Origin: Adiantum capillus-veneris
Lineage: Eukaryota; Streptophyta; Polypodiopsida; Polypodiales; Pteridaceae
Direction of reading: 5' to 3'
NCBI GenBank assembly: GCA_014529385.2
Contig: CM043949.1
Span: 108,993,977 to 109,057,976, forward strand
Length of the DNA: 64,000 nt
The notes beneath the pieces are model-generated. The model was given only the letters and a program-made list of their open reading frames with translations. It was not told the DNA's origin and did no database searches. Made by a program: the position numbers and the translations under genes. Every line of letters begins with the position of its first letter. Within the stretch, counting starts at the first letter, position 1. Below, piece after piece: positions 1 through 11,519 of this stretch.

Positions 1-262
1 GGTAGAAAATTGAGTTTTTGGCTAGAAAGGGATAGTTCCTTCAAAAATGTGATGGGTTCTGGCATCTAGCCTCTTCATTAAGTACAAAATGGTTTGAGTT
101 CGTGATTTACAACGTCAGCTTACGCGAACAATAAATAAGGAAAAAGCTTGTGTAGGCCCGTCTGGATTGGCGTGATTGGGCTCCTTTCTTCAACAAGTAG
201 TGAGGCAAGAAGGACTTTGCAAGGGTGGATCTTGCGAGGGAGATTAAAGAAGGTCTATTATC

Positions 263-268
<6 letters not shown>

Positions 269-344
<76 letters not shown>
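269..344. repeat. (GT)38 microsatellite
   Basis: About 38 uninterrupted GT units, seen directly. It has no associated gene and could be a highly variable locus. Confidence 0.98.
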
Positions 345-346
<2 letters not shown>

Positions 347-802
347 CTAAAGTGCCAAGTGGCTCAATCTCGAGTTTGATATTATAAGATGATCATGACC
401 ATAAGTAGGAGTCCCTCACTTACTTCTAACCATATGCATGTCATGCCATGTCTTCATAAGGTAACATTGAATATGTAGAGCTACCACATGTGGTAATATA
501 TAAAGATGTATAAGTCGGTTGATGCTAGGTGAGTGATGTCCAAAAATGGTGAGGGACTAAGGAAGACTAAATGAGTTTGATGCTAGGTGAGTGGTGCTTG
601 AAAATGTTGAGGGACTAAGGAAAACCAAATGAGTTTTTTTATCATGTCAATAATCCAAATGAGTCTTTGTGAGAGAGAGAGATAGATAATCGGCCGTGTG
701 CAAGCTAGACTTGCTCAAAAGATACTTGTGTGGGTAGGCCAGATTGTATAGAGCTCTAGCCAACTGAGGGTAAGAATACACTATCTCATCTAGATAAGAG
801 TA

Positions 803-815
803 TGTGTGTGTGTGT

Positions 816-854
<39 letters not shown>
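803..854. repeat. (TG)n-(CA)n self-complementary microsatellite
   Basis: About 7 TG units run straight into about 18 CA units, so the left part can pair with the right part. A T9 run at 860-868 follows directly and may be the oligo-A tail of the adjacent minus-strand LINE. Confidence 0.95.
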
Positions 855-856
<2 letters not shown>

Positions 857-869
857 TACTTTTTTTTTA

Positions 870-3280
870 GTGATGTCAAATTGAATTACTAATGGGAAAC
901 CTCAAAATGAGGAAAACCTATAGAAAAAATTACATGCAATAAATTAGAAACAATCAAAATAAAGCTGGTGGTGAAGGGAGGAGAGGTCATCCAAGTCATG
1001 GGCAAATTTAAGAGACTGTCAAAGAGATTTTTTCAAGAAGAATACATAATTCACCTAAACCTGTTGAAACATGAGAAAATTATGTGCTCTCCAAATTGTC
1101 CAAAGCACCTAGAATCTAACCCAATCAAAAAAGTAGGCATACTGTCAAAGCAACGGTGGAAACACTCCAAAAAGCCAAAAATATTTACCGAAAGGTATCT
1201 CAAAGATTTGAGTGTGAAGACAAGAAGAGATGTAATCCACAAACCACTGCATATGAGAGAAGAACCACAATAAATGTGGAATATTCTCATTGCAAGCACC
1301 ACAATAAACAGATCATGAGGAAGCCATTCCTCTGGAGTGAATAAACTTGCCAGTTGGGAAAACCCCAATGATACATCTCCACATAAAAATTCCCTCTTTC
1401 AAGGGAATTTAGCATGCCACACTTTGATGACTTTGTTGCACCACCATGCAGTACCCTTATTAATATTCCATATTATATTAAAGTGTTTCCCTATCCAAGA
1501 AGATGACGGCAAATGAAAATATAGCTTTCTCACAGATAAAGAGAGAATCAAATAACCAACATAATGCCAATCACAAAGTCGATCCTCAGCACCAAGCGAC
1601 AAAATGGGAGATCTAGAATCAACATTATCCTTGATGACCTGCCACGTGTGTCCATACTGCATTGTAGATCCAAAAGTGCGAGCAACCTATTTGAATGACA
1701 GTACGTGCCCATCAAATCGACAACATCTGATATCACATCAATGCATTTTTGGGAGATAAAATATGCATGTCTAGGAGACCGTTGGATAAGGGTTTCATCA
1801 AAATCAAACTCCAATGCAAACTCTCGAGTCTAAATTTCCACTCGCGTCATCCCGACCATGCCATGACAACTACTTTGTGACTTGTTTCCGATCAGCTACA
1901 AGGGGACATCCAGAAATCATAGCTTCAAATTTTTCAAAAACCACATCCCGCTATGAAGGTTGCCAATGACCAAAATCAGGTGTAGAAACTGCATGAGAAT
2001 ACAAAAAGCAAACATCAGTTTCCAAGGCTGTTTTTGTTCCACCAGTACCAATAACATCATGGCCTTCCTTGCAATAACATGAGAATACAAATGTAAAATA
2101 TTCAAACCACCACAATGCTTTGGAGTACATAGTTTATCCATACCAAGAAATCACATCCCTTTTTTGTGCGAGCAAGTAGACCAAAAATGGTCCAAAACTC
2201 AAGACATGACAGCACGAAGACAACGAGGTGGCCAATGCAACAATGGTAGAAAGAACTGCATGTATGCCATCAAGATGGGTTGCACTATTCTGATTCATAC
2301 ATGTAACGGCCGGGTAGATAATTTTCAATATTATTATTTAGACCTAATTTTACGCTCAACTCAATCCAAGCATTTGGCATTGTTCACTGACCAAGTCAAA
2401 GGGTATCCAAGATGCCGCACAATCTAATCCAACTTCACAATCTCACCTGGCCATAATTTCAAATGACAATCCGTTTGATGCAATGGAAAAAGTTTAGATT
2501 TGTGGAAATCGACATGAAGACCAGTAGCCAACCCATAAATGTGCAAGGCTTCCATGATACATCAAACATCATCTTGTTGATTTCTATCCAAACATGGATC
2601 ACTAGCATACGCTTGTGCCACAAAATTCCATGTAACCGCCCAGATGCCATCAAGGAGTCCAAATAAAGTAATAGAGGCTGACTGGCATTAGCATACAACA
2701 TGGGACTTAAAGGAAATCTTTACCTGATAGAATGACCAAGATCCCACAACTACGTAAGCTCACCATAAATTATACCCAAGGATTAGTCAAGTAGACCACA
2801 CAACTCATTTTGAAACCAAAGCCCAAGCACGCCATGATTTGTGCAATGAAGTTCCAACGAATAGTTTCAAATGCTTTCTCTATATCAATATGCACGATAA
2901 GTACATCTTGTCTAGTATATTTTGTATACTCAATGCCTATGAAAGCATTAGCAATATTATACATAATTTGTCGGCAAGGAATGAATCCATACTGAGCAGC
3001 ATCCCAAAAAAACAAAGAATCTTTAATGTGTGTAGCAATCATTTTTGACATTAATTTGTAAATGACATGCATAAGCATAATAGGATGCTAATGCGAAAAG
3101 GATTCACATAGTGCTTGCTTAGGCAATTTCACTAGGCTTTCTTTCCATGATTGGGGCAAAGATTGTGTAGTCCATGCATGATTCATCATGAAAAATAGAG
3201 GCTATTTCAGGGACTCCCAAAATCGAAGGAAAAACCTAAATGTAAGACCATCCCATCCAGGGGATTCCAATGACCAAGAT
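870..3280 (-). mobile_element. Decayed non-LTR retrotransposon (L1-type LINE)
   Basis: Minus-strand conceptual translation shows a LINE reverse transcriptase broken by several stops and frameshifts. Around 3250-3070 it has the N-terminal blocks SPGWDGLTFRFF and VIYKLMSKMIATHIKDS. At 3000-2780 comes QYGFIPCRQIMYNIANAF, then VHIDIEKAFETIRWNFI, the palm block with the first catalytic Asp. Near 2120-1920 a PKHCGGLNILHLYSHVIARKA block matches the conserved segment downstream of the RT in plant LINEs. The region at 1370-1050 (QLASLFTPEEWLPHDLFIVV) may be the 3' end. The FADD-type catalytic box is not readable. A T9 run at 860-868 could be the reversed poly-A tail. No target duplication was found. 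This is an old, dead copy. Confidence 0.75.
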
Positions 3281-3750
<470 letters not shown>

Positions 3751-4129
3751 ATTCAAGACTTTGATAAAGATGGCATAAAAATTGCTACCTCAATTGTGCA
3801 TTCCACTTATCCACCACACAAGATGTGACATTTAAGTAGGCTAATGTCAAGGTCTTTGAAGAAAGCATCCCTCCCTTATAGTAGTCATGACTCATGTATT
3901 TTTCATGGCATAAACACACTCCGCAAGCATTTCATGTTTTAGGCCAATAAAATTGTTTATAATAAAGTTGGACTTTTGAAAAAAGACAAACACATCAAAA
4001 TCATGTGCATGCTCATTTTATGATAATTACCCCACATGCTTCAAGTCAATAATACTACAGTGCAACTAATAAATGACATCTTCAAAAGTGGGGAAAATCA
4101 ATTTGTAGATTTACCATACATAACAAGCA

Positions 4130-5010
4130 AATATATATTAATCTATCCCTAAACACTTGAAAGGAACGGCAAGATTTTTCATATACAAAGAGTGAATTTG
4201 TCTCAACCTACACCAACATTGTAGTCGAGACCTATTTTTACAATAGATGGCTACTCTACTTGATGCTCGAGGGACATCATTCATTGCAAGAATCTCATTA
4301 CCATGTAACCTAAACCATTCCACCATAGACTACTTGTCTATGTAGTGCTTGAGAGACGTAGGCCACGAACAAGCATGTACATTATATGTGTACACATATG
4401 TAAATGTAAACCGTGGGATTTTAATTAAAAATGGAAAGACACATTAGCATATACTGTGTATTGAGCATCTTGCCCTCTCTCAAGGAAAGTGTCAAATCCC
4501 CACCAGTGTTCCTTCACTTGTAGAGAAGGGGGCAACCATGCAGGTCCAAAAGCCTCAAATTTCTCAAAGCCATAGAAACCAATGGAGGCATTACCTAGAT
4601 GCACCTAATTCTTTAGCTATAATTCCATGATCCTTTTAACAACGGGTAGTTTTCAAACTAATTACCCATGTATTTTCTTATCATAATCATAGGGAAAAAA
4701 ATGAGCTTCTTTATCAACTATGATCCTATTCCATTATTTCCATGAATTGACTTTGGGATAGCAAAGAAGTAATCTACGAAAACACTTTTGCCATGGTACC
4801 TCTAGAATTGGCAAAGGTTGCAATAACATAGCCAGCTTCCCTCTATCATATTTTACCATTTGACAAATTATGCAATTGGAAGCATATCCTTGTATGTCAT
4901 TTTTAAGCTCATTTTGCAAAAGATCAATGTAAGCCAATTCTTGCGCTATCATTGCGCAAAGATTTTCCAAAGCAAAAGCACTCATTCTTGCCACATGGAC
5001 TATCATGACC
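4130..5010 (-). mobile_element. Ty3/Gypsy integrase fragment (fossil)
   Basis: The minus-strand peptide around 4900-4780 carries NCIICQMVKYDRGK and LLQPLPILEVPWQ. This is the CxxC half of the integrase HHCC zinc-binding domain followed by the PLPxPxxPW linker that precedes the catalytic core in plant Ty3/Gypsy elements. A short DKEAHF-like core trace follows at lower coordinates. No LTRs, primer site or other domains are visible, so it is a small, old, heavily broken remnant. The low-coordinate end (4130-4330) is assigned only weakly. Confidence 0.55.
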
Positions 5011-5690
5011 TAGCTTTAATTCAAGTTTTGGAATTAACATTAAGGATTCTCAAGTTGTAGTCAACTTTTTAGACATTGCTCAAACACATTGGACTCAACT
5101 TTGGGTGATAGGTATTGCCACATCTCATGAAGTCCTTCACCAAACACCCTACAACATAACTCACCTTAGCAACCAAGGCATTCCTAGACAACTATGTCAC
5201 TTACACATCTTTAGCTGCATGGAAGTTTTGTATGTTACATGTACTTATTCCTTTGAATTTGTGTCGTTATCTATGAATTGCATAGGCATGATTTCTACAT
5301 TCACTCGGGCTCAATATGCTTTTTTGCCCTTTGAACAGATGCTCAAGATGTACTCCTAGCAAGGATGAATATTAAGTGACAAGCCTTGGAGGGTTGATAG
5401 TACAAAGATGTAGCTGTTAATGCCAATTTGTTTCGAGACGACTTGCCATTCAAAGGGAGACTCCAAAGTCGACTAAACATAAATCGAGCCAAATATGCAG
5501 GAATCCAAGTAGAATCTTTGGTTGTATGTCAACCCTTTATACCTGCCATGCACGTGGTTTACTTACTAGCAAAACAAGGATGCAAAAGAAAGTGTTTTGC
5601 AAATACAAGAGAGCTGAAGTACCTGTGCCTACAAAATTGTGTGATTGAATTGGAAATGTTTTACTTTCTAACCATTTATGAAAGAAACAA
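5011..5690. other. Unassigned stretch
   Basis: Several open frames under 100 codons exist on the plus strand. None resembles a known family and none has a neighbour context that supports it. The stretch may be decayed element sequence linking the two scraps on either side. Confidence 0.4.
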
Positions 5691-5864
5691 TGTATGTCCA
5701 CACATTGCTTGTATAGATTGAAGATTTCCATCAAAAAAAAAGGATCAAGAGCATGATAGTTATAAAAACACTGAGACTCGTATGTCATATTTCCACTAAT
5801 CCCAGAATCCACAATACAAAGAAAGCCATCACAAACAAATATAGTGTGGCCAACGGACTTCGGC

Positions 5865-5870
<6 letters not shown>
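5690..5870 (-). mobile_element. Possible Ty1/Copia protease fragment (fossil)
   Basis: Minus-strand translation includes CIVDSGISGNMTYESQCFYN. This resembles the Copia protease block W-x-hDSGAxxHMT with following aromatic residues. Only this block is readable and no flanking Copia domain is seen, so the call rests on one motif. It is old and broken. Confidence 0.4.

Positions 5871-5895
<25 letters not shown>
5867..5895. repeat. (CT)14 microsatellite
   Basis: About 14 CT units, seen directly. It encodes an artefactual Arg-Glu or Leu-Ser run in the overlapping frames. Confidence 0.95.
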
Positions 5896-5898
<3 letters not shown>

Positions 5899-5899
5899 C

Positions 5900-6733
5900 G
5901 CGCATTGTCCTCACTGTTGCCAGAGATGCAGGGCCACACTGCCGGGTAAGCAAATTGCACCACGTGGCCCCCTGAATGTCTCTCTGCTTAATATATAGAA
6001 TAGATATCCTACAAAGACTAACTTGATTGATAAGGTCCCAATGTTTGCAACTGAAAGCTCTACTTATCTTGGACTGTCGTATAATTAAACAATTGCAGAA
6101 TTACAAAATATACACTAGTATCTCAGTTCCCTCATTCAAATACACTATGGTAGATGAAGAAAGACATGAAATTGAAATGAAATAAGGGGTGTTTAAGGTG
6201 TTGCCACTTCAATTCTATGCACATACATGCTTCATCCAAATTATGCGCCAAATCAAGTTGCACACACTCTAAAATCCAACATGATTGCCATATGGATACA
6301 CTATGGTGGCTTCAATGTAGCACTGTACAATAGCTTTGTATGGTAGCTTCACTGTTACATCCCCAGACATCATGGTTGCGTGCCTGCACTAGTGGCCGGC
6401 CAGTGTACTTCAGAAACTTTCAAACACAATTTAAAAAGATCCCACTTTTCTCTACTGAATTGCGGAAAGTGATGGCACTCTTCTGAGGTGCGGCTATTCT
6501 ACAGATGGGAGATATAGCAACTCTTCCAGTTGTGCTAATGGCACCCTTAGATTAGCTTCCAGTTGTGCCCATGACCAAGGGACCCTTTATGGCTATGGAA
6601 AGCTGCTGCTGACTTTTGAAATCAGGCTCTCTCTACCAATTGGAGCGTAATGGATGTAACTTGCAGCTTTTGACATTAAGAATTGATTCATCCTATTTCT
6701 AGCCTGAAATGCCATATATATGTCATGCTTTCT
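5900..6733. other. Region 3' of the PPR gene
   Basis: No coding signal is seen. On the minus strand this is downstream of the PPR stop codon, so the part nearest 6733 probably contains its 3' untranslated region. I did not find a decisive polyadenylation signal. Confidence 0.4.
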
Positions 6734-8512
6734 TCAAGTTAGAATGCTTGCTCTCAAAGCGTCAATTCTCTTTGCATCTTCATGCATACCAGCATCTAAA
6801 TAGATGCTAGACATCACTATGTAGCTGCTTATCTGAGTCTTATCCAGCCTGACTGCACACTCAAAGGCATGTTTACCAAACTCCACATTCGACCAGTTTT
6901 GACACGCACCTAGAAGGGTGATCCAACTTACAAAATTTGGTTTAAACGGCATCTCTTCAAGCCATTCCATTGCGTCTGTTAATCGACCGGCTCGGCCTAG
7001 AAGATCCAAAACAGAGTTGTAGTGCTCAATTGTTGGAGAGATACCATACTCGCTCTCCATAGTGTCAAAGATATGCTTGCCCTTCCGCATGAGGCCCGCA
7101 TGACTGCACGCAGTAAGAACACCAAGAAGCACCCTGCTATCTGGCTTGATTCCCTCTGCTTTCATTCCTTCAAACAACCCAAAAGAAACATCACTAAATC
7201 CTTTGTGCGCATACCCTGCTATAAGCACACTCCATGAGACTATGTCTCGAATGGGCAATTTTCTGAAAGTTTCGGACGCTTCCAACAGTGAGCCACACTT
7301 AGCATACATGTCCACCAAAGCATTGCCAACAGCACCATGTTGGTCAAAGCCTTCTTTAAAAGCTTGTGTATGTACCTCAAAGCCTACATCTACTGAACCG
7401 GACCCACCACAAGCTTTCAAACTGCAGACATATGTGGCATCATTAGGTGAGACGCCTTCTTTCCGCATTCGCTTTAGACACAGCAATGCCTCTGCTCCGA
7501 GCCCACGTTCTCCACATCCCATAATAAGTGCAGTCCATGAAACTACATCTCTATTGGGCATTGTCTCAAACACTTTGAGCGCATTCTCCAACAAGCCATG
7601 CTTCACGTACATATCCACCAGCGCATTCCCAATAAACAAATCTCCTTCCAACCTCTCCTCAGCAATTTTTGAATGTAACCAAAGACCTCCATGTATGGAG
7701 TGTGAATTAGTACAGCCTTTCAAGCTGCACACAAGAGTCATAGTATTAGGAATAATGCCCTCCTTCTGCATCAAATCTAAACAGCTCAATGCTTGCTCAC
7801 TGTATCCATGCTCAGCATAGCCTCCAATTAGTGCTGTCCATGCAACAACATCGTGACAGGGAAGCTCATTAAAAACTTCCTGTGCTTCTTCCATAAAGCC
7901 GCATTTTGCATACATATCTACCAAGGCAGATGCAACAAAGGGGTGACCCTCTAGACCATCTTCTGCAATCTCAAAATGTAGCTTTCTGCCTCTTTCTATA
8001 GACTTCAATTTGATACAACCTCTCAGTAAAGACTGAAATGTATATGTATTGGGATTAATCCTGTTTGATTGCATGTCATGGTATAAGCGGAAGGCACGCT
8101 CACTTTCCCCACAATCAACATACCCCTGTATGAGAGCTGTCCAGGAGTATTCATTGTGATAAGACATCAGTCCAAAGAGGAGATGAGCATCACGTAAGCT
8201 TCCACACTCAACCAGGGTTGGAACAAGGTAGCTTCCAAGTACATTATGAACTTCCAAATCATGATCTTGAATGTGTTTTCGGACTTGCTTCACATAATCA
8301 AGGCTTTTACTTCTCCTGCACTTCTGTAAAATATGAATAAAGCCCTGCACAGAAACACGATAAGCTTCCGAATTTAGTACAGCCAGAGCCTCCTCCAAAC
8401 TCACGGTCTCCAGAATGCCAGGATCGATCACTGGCCTCCTTTCAATGTTACTCGTATGTTGTAAAATCCTGAACTGAGGTTTTAATTGACAGTTCAAGGC
8501 CTGTGTATGCAT
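6734..8512 (-). CDS. PLS-class pentatricopeptide repeat protein, E-type C terminus, no DYW domain
   Basis: Host gene of 592 codons from the first in-frame ATG to the stop. PPR proteins of this class bind single-stranded organelle RNA, one base per repeat, usually to direct C-to-U editing or processing in plastids or mitochondria. The repeats recur about every 101 residues as P-L-S triplets. P-type motifs start near residues 122 (EYSWTALIQGYVDCG), 222 (DVVAWTALIGGYAEHG), 323 (DVVSWTALIMGCGERG) and 424 (DIVSWSVLIAGYAHKG), with matching S-type blocks ALVDMYAKCG near 196 and 399. Residues about 527-592 (VSWITLLGACQN...SSIYLDAGMHEDAKR) are an E1-like end. The protein stops there, without the second E motif or the DYW deaminase domain, so any editing role would need a partner in trans. 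Residues 1-60 may be a transit peptide, but they do not look typical. The same frame stays open upstream to about 8585 without an ATG, and a splice-acceptor-like sequence lies there. A 5' exon is therefore possible. Confidence 0.93.
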   Translation of the reverse strand: MHTQALNCQLKPQFRILQHTSNIERRPVIDPGILETVSLEEALAVLNSEAYRVSVQGFIHILQKCRRSKSLDYVKQVRKHIQDHDLEVHNVLGSYLVPTLVECGSLRDAHLLFGLMSYHNEYSWTALIQGYVDCGESERAFRLYHDMQSNRINPNTYTFQSLLRGCIKLKSIERGRKLHFEIAEDGLEGHPFVASALVDMYAKCGFMEEAQEVFNELPCHDVVAWTALIGGYAEHGYSEQALSCLDLMQKEGIIPNTMTLVCSLKGCTNSHSIHGGLWLHSKIAEERLEGDLFIGNALVDMYVKHGLLENALKVFETMPNRDVVSWTALIMGCGERGLGAEALLCLKRMRKEGVSPNDATYVCSLKACGGSGSVDVGFEVHTQAFKEGFDQHGAVGNALVDMYAKCGSLLEASETFRKLPIRDIVSWSVLIAGYAHKGFSDVSFGLFEGMKAEGIKPDSRVLLGVLTACSHAGLMRKGKHIFDTMESEYGISPTIEHYNSVLDLLGRAGRLTDAMEWLEEMPFKPNFVSWITLLGACQNWSNVEFGKHAFECAVRLDKTQISSYIVMSSIYLDAGMHEDAKRIDALRASILT

Positions 8513-8543
8513 TTGGCAGCTTGCAAGATGCAACTTGAAATCC

Positions 8544-8570
8544 CTGTGCAGGTGATAACCCAAAAAGAAT
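8544..8570 (-). other. Candidate 3' splice acceptor upstream of the PPR start
   Basis: On the minus strand a pyrimidine-leaning stretch runs into CACCTGCACAG followed by GGATTTC. The PPR frame is open through this point but has no ATG before the stop at 8585-8587. This fits a second exon whose start codon lies in an exon further up (higher coordinates). If so, the protein N terminus would be longer than the 592 residues given. Confidence 0.4.
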
Positions 8571-8579
8571 GCATAATCA

Positions 8580-10197
8580 AAACATTAGGCTCAATATTGT
8601 GTCACAAACATGTGATCTTGTGGGCAATATACAGTGTATTCACTATCAAAGTTGAAAAGCATAATAAAGCTGAATTTCTTGATCCTACAAACAAAATCCA
8701 GTCACACACAGAAGTATGTGCCAGATTAAAAAAACTATCAAATTTGCACAAGAAGACTCAAAAAACTATCAAATTTGCACGATAAGACCCATACTTGTGC
8801 ATAACTTACAAGAAAACGATGAACCATCAGTTTGGCCGACTCTCACTCAGGGCATACATGTACAAATACATGCGCACACGCACGCACACACGCACACATA
8901 TATGTGTCAAAGTCATAGCAGAAGATGAATCACATAATGAATGGGGCAGCAACCAGTGATGACAATTTCTCTCTGTGATAGCCGCCTGGACTCCAACAAC
9001 TCGATGTGGATCTCGCTCCCAATCATCCCTGACAGGATGGGGAAAGCCATCTCCCATTGAAGTCATCCGTCAAGGGATGCACAGGCAGCCCACAAAGACT
9101 CCATAGACATGCCATCTGAGACTGCTCCTACTTCTGCTGGCAAACAAGTGCACAAGGGAGAAGGGGGAAAACACAAAGGGGGGGGGGGGTGCTTTCCCCA
9201 AAATAAGCCTGCTGCTCGCAATGTTGCATTTCTCTGCTGTGTGCACTGCTGTCACACATCGCTGCCATACCTGCTGTGCGCTGTGCGCTGTGCGCCGCTG
9301 GCTGTGGGAGCTACCATAATGTGTGTCACTTATTGCCTGTGCAGCTTGTGCTGCCATAGTGTGGCTGGTTCTGTGCAGCAGCAAGGTGGAGCCAGACGTA
9401 AAATACGGTACGTAAGGTACGCAATCCTGTACGGATTAAGGTTTAAGGTACGTAAAAATATGCACCATTGATGAAAAACCTTAAAAAATAGAGAAAAATA
9501 GGAATTTCACAATAGAAAACCTACTAGCACATAAAATCTCACTTTATATAGCTGATTGGAGAGCTACCTATCCCCAACATCAATCAAGTGACTTGTCTCT
9601 TGTGGCCTGTACGTTGACAATCGGACAATGCCTATTACCATGTACACGTACTTCAATCACAATATCTCTCACATGTACAATGAGATGATCTCAAACTTAA
9701 ATACCACAAAGTGACAATTGATCAATACTCATTGCCAAGGCTACACCCTAAACCATAAACCTGTGACGACCCTCTGTACACTCTCTGTAGAGACCCTCTG
9801 GTAATGACTGCAAACTACAGCTGGCTTCAAACTTTGGTAAAAGGGGTAAACGTAGCCTCACCCTGCTTAAGCAACCTCACGCAGGTAGCCGGGCTCTAAA
9901 ATGTTTTACGAAATAATACCATGTGGATCCTATCCGTACGGTACAGATCTGTACTGTACGCATAGGATCTGTACGTACGTACAGTACAACCTTGCTACGC
10001 ATGCCAATTCTACCCGCCTCATGACCTGCTGGCAACTTCTTACATTGATGTGTATTCGTAAATCGTAAAACACAGCTGACAATTGCAGCAACCACCGTTG
10101 CTGATTAGCAAAGGGTATACAAGTATCATATGCACTCTAGTTAGCTCCATCTTGTACTAAATTGGGGGTGTAGTATGGTATACATCAAAGATGGGGG
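8580..10197. other. Intergenic region upstream of the PPR gene
   Basis: No gene is supported. It contains a 31-bp tandem pair near 8729-8780, a CA/CG-rich alternating stretch at 8868-8900, a G10-type run near 9180, a TACGTA-rich patch near 9400-9460 and the palindrome annotated at 9926-9969. The part nearest the PPR gene should hold its promoter, but no clear element can be assigned. Confidence 0.4.
9926..9969. repeat. 44-bp near-perfect palindrome
   Basis: The centre lies between 9947 and 9948 (AGA|TCT). Pairing outward, 20 of 22 positions are complementary and one of the two mismatches is G-T. The ends read GATCCTAT and ATAGGATC. No loop is needed, so it could extrude as a cruciform or bind a dimeric protein. 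It is not at the end of any element I can recognise. Confidence 0.9.
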
Positions 10198-10797
10198 TGT
10201 CACAAACTAATGACGTGGCATGCCTAACGGACAAAGGGCTATTAATAAAGGTGTTCCAACTTATGGGCACCCTGCCAACGGGGCCCCAAAGGGACACTAG
10301 AGAATTTAAATGAAGCACGCGGACTGCTGTATGGATTTCTGAGATTTGCGCTGCTGATGTGGCTGACTGCACGGATTTCCGTAAAACGTACTGAGTTGCT
10401 GACGTGGCAATCCGTACGGTTTTCCGTCTTTTGTGCTGGCAGCCAGCTTTTGGGAGGCCTTGTGCTTTTAAGTTTGAAGCTTTTGTATAACTGCTTTTGG
10501 GGCTCTGCTTTTGGCATCCCTTGTAAATTTATAACAACCCCTAGGGCCTCACTCTGTAGAGAATCTCGCCGTAGAGTCTGAGAGCAGAGGTCCCTTGGGA
10601 GTTGTACTTGGCAATGATTAATATAAAAAGAAATATTGAAAGGGGCGCCAGTCTTTGGGGCCAATACCTGTGGGCACAGAACTATGTCGGGCCCTGTCGA
10701 CTCTCTCTCTCTCTCTCTATTAAAGCTCACTGATTTTGAAGTTTTTGTTCGTGTGTTGCAATTGATTTTCTCGCTTGGAGTGTCCAAGCCTGTTACA
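10198..10797 (+). repeat. 5' LTR of A1
   Basis: Begins TGTCACAAACT and ends CCTGTTACA, 600 bp. It contains a TATA-like TTAATATAAAA stretch near 10617, GAAAGGGGCGCCAGTCTTTG near 10637, and a short CT run. It is mirrored by the 3' copy. Confidence 0.9.
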
Positions 10798-10798
10798 G

Positions 10799-10810
10799 TG
10801 GTATCGGAGC
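10799..10810 (+). other. Primer binding site of A1
   Basis: TGGTATCGGAGC, one base after the 5' LTR. It differs at one position from the complement of the plant initiator-Met tRNA 3' end (TGGTATCAGAGC). Confidence 0.85.
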
Positions 10811-11519
10811 TCAAAAAGATTCTTCTTCTACGGAAGATCCGATCCTTTCTGCAGCATACGCAGTTTTCTGTAAAAGAAGCCACTCTGGCCCGACCCCGAA
10901 CATATTAGCCACTCCTGCCCTTCGTACATCATGCATCGCGTGCACTCCCATCTTCGTTGCTTTGTCTTACAAAGCATAAGCCATAAGGAATCCCAGATTA
11001 CACATGGGTTCTCGTGGAGAATTTGACAGAGATAACACCTCTCAACGGGAAGACAAAGAAAAGTTGAAATCCGGTGCAGAAACTGAAGAAAAGAATTAGA
11101 TTTGGACAAATTTTTGGCAGAAAAGTTGCCCAAACAGAGTACAAACGTCAACTACAGGTTCGCATATGTGAAGTACTCCAGAGACCCGAGATTTTCGAAC
11201 CACCTAAAGGATTACCTGATTGATGAGATTTAATCAAGATGGCGTGAGGCCATTGATTCTCCTCTCAGGTCAAGAGGAAAGCTGGAAGGATAGACGAGTG
11301 CAGACAAGCGGAACTTGTACTTGCAGAAAGAGATGGACAAGAACTCTTGAAAAGAAGATGAACTAGAGGACCACCAGAAGATAAGCCAGAGAGTTACAAA
11401 GCAGCACGTGAGTGCGGAAGAAAAGGAAAGACGAAAGCAAGACCAATACCAGATTTTTGTGGGGACCACCGACTTTGATTAGATGAACGAAAATACCAAA
11501 CTTTTGCACAGCATGGGGC

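Larger units (their letters stand above)
1..868. other. Left-edge intergenic stretch with dinucleotide repeats
   Basis: No gene is recognisable. The stretch holds two long GT/CA tracts, annotated separately, and AT-rich sequence. A short sentence-like repeat (gatgctaggtgagtg...gagggactaagga) occurs twice near 520-625. The small open frames here are produced by the repeats and are not supported as genes. Confidence 0.5.

Noticed and set aside
7146-7820. 224-codon plus-strand frame
   Set aside because: It lies entirely antisense to the PPR gene. Its composition reflects the complement of the PPR repeats and no independent family is seen.
8513-8563. N-terminal extension of the PPR frame beginning at a TTG codon
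   Set aside because: Nuclear plant genes rarely start at TTG. The first ATG is at 8512, and the upstream open stretch looks like intron end or exon and not a start.
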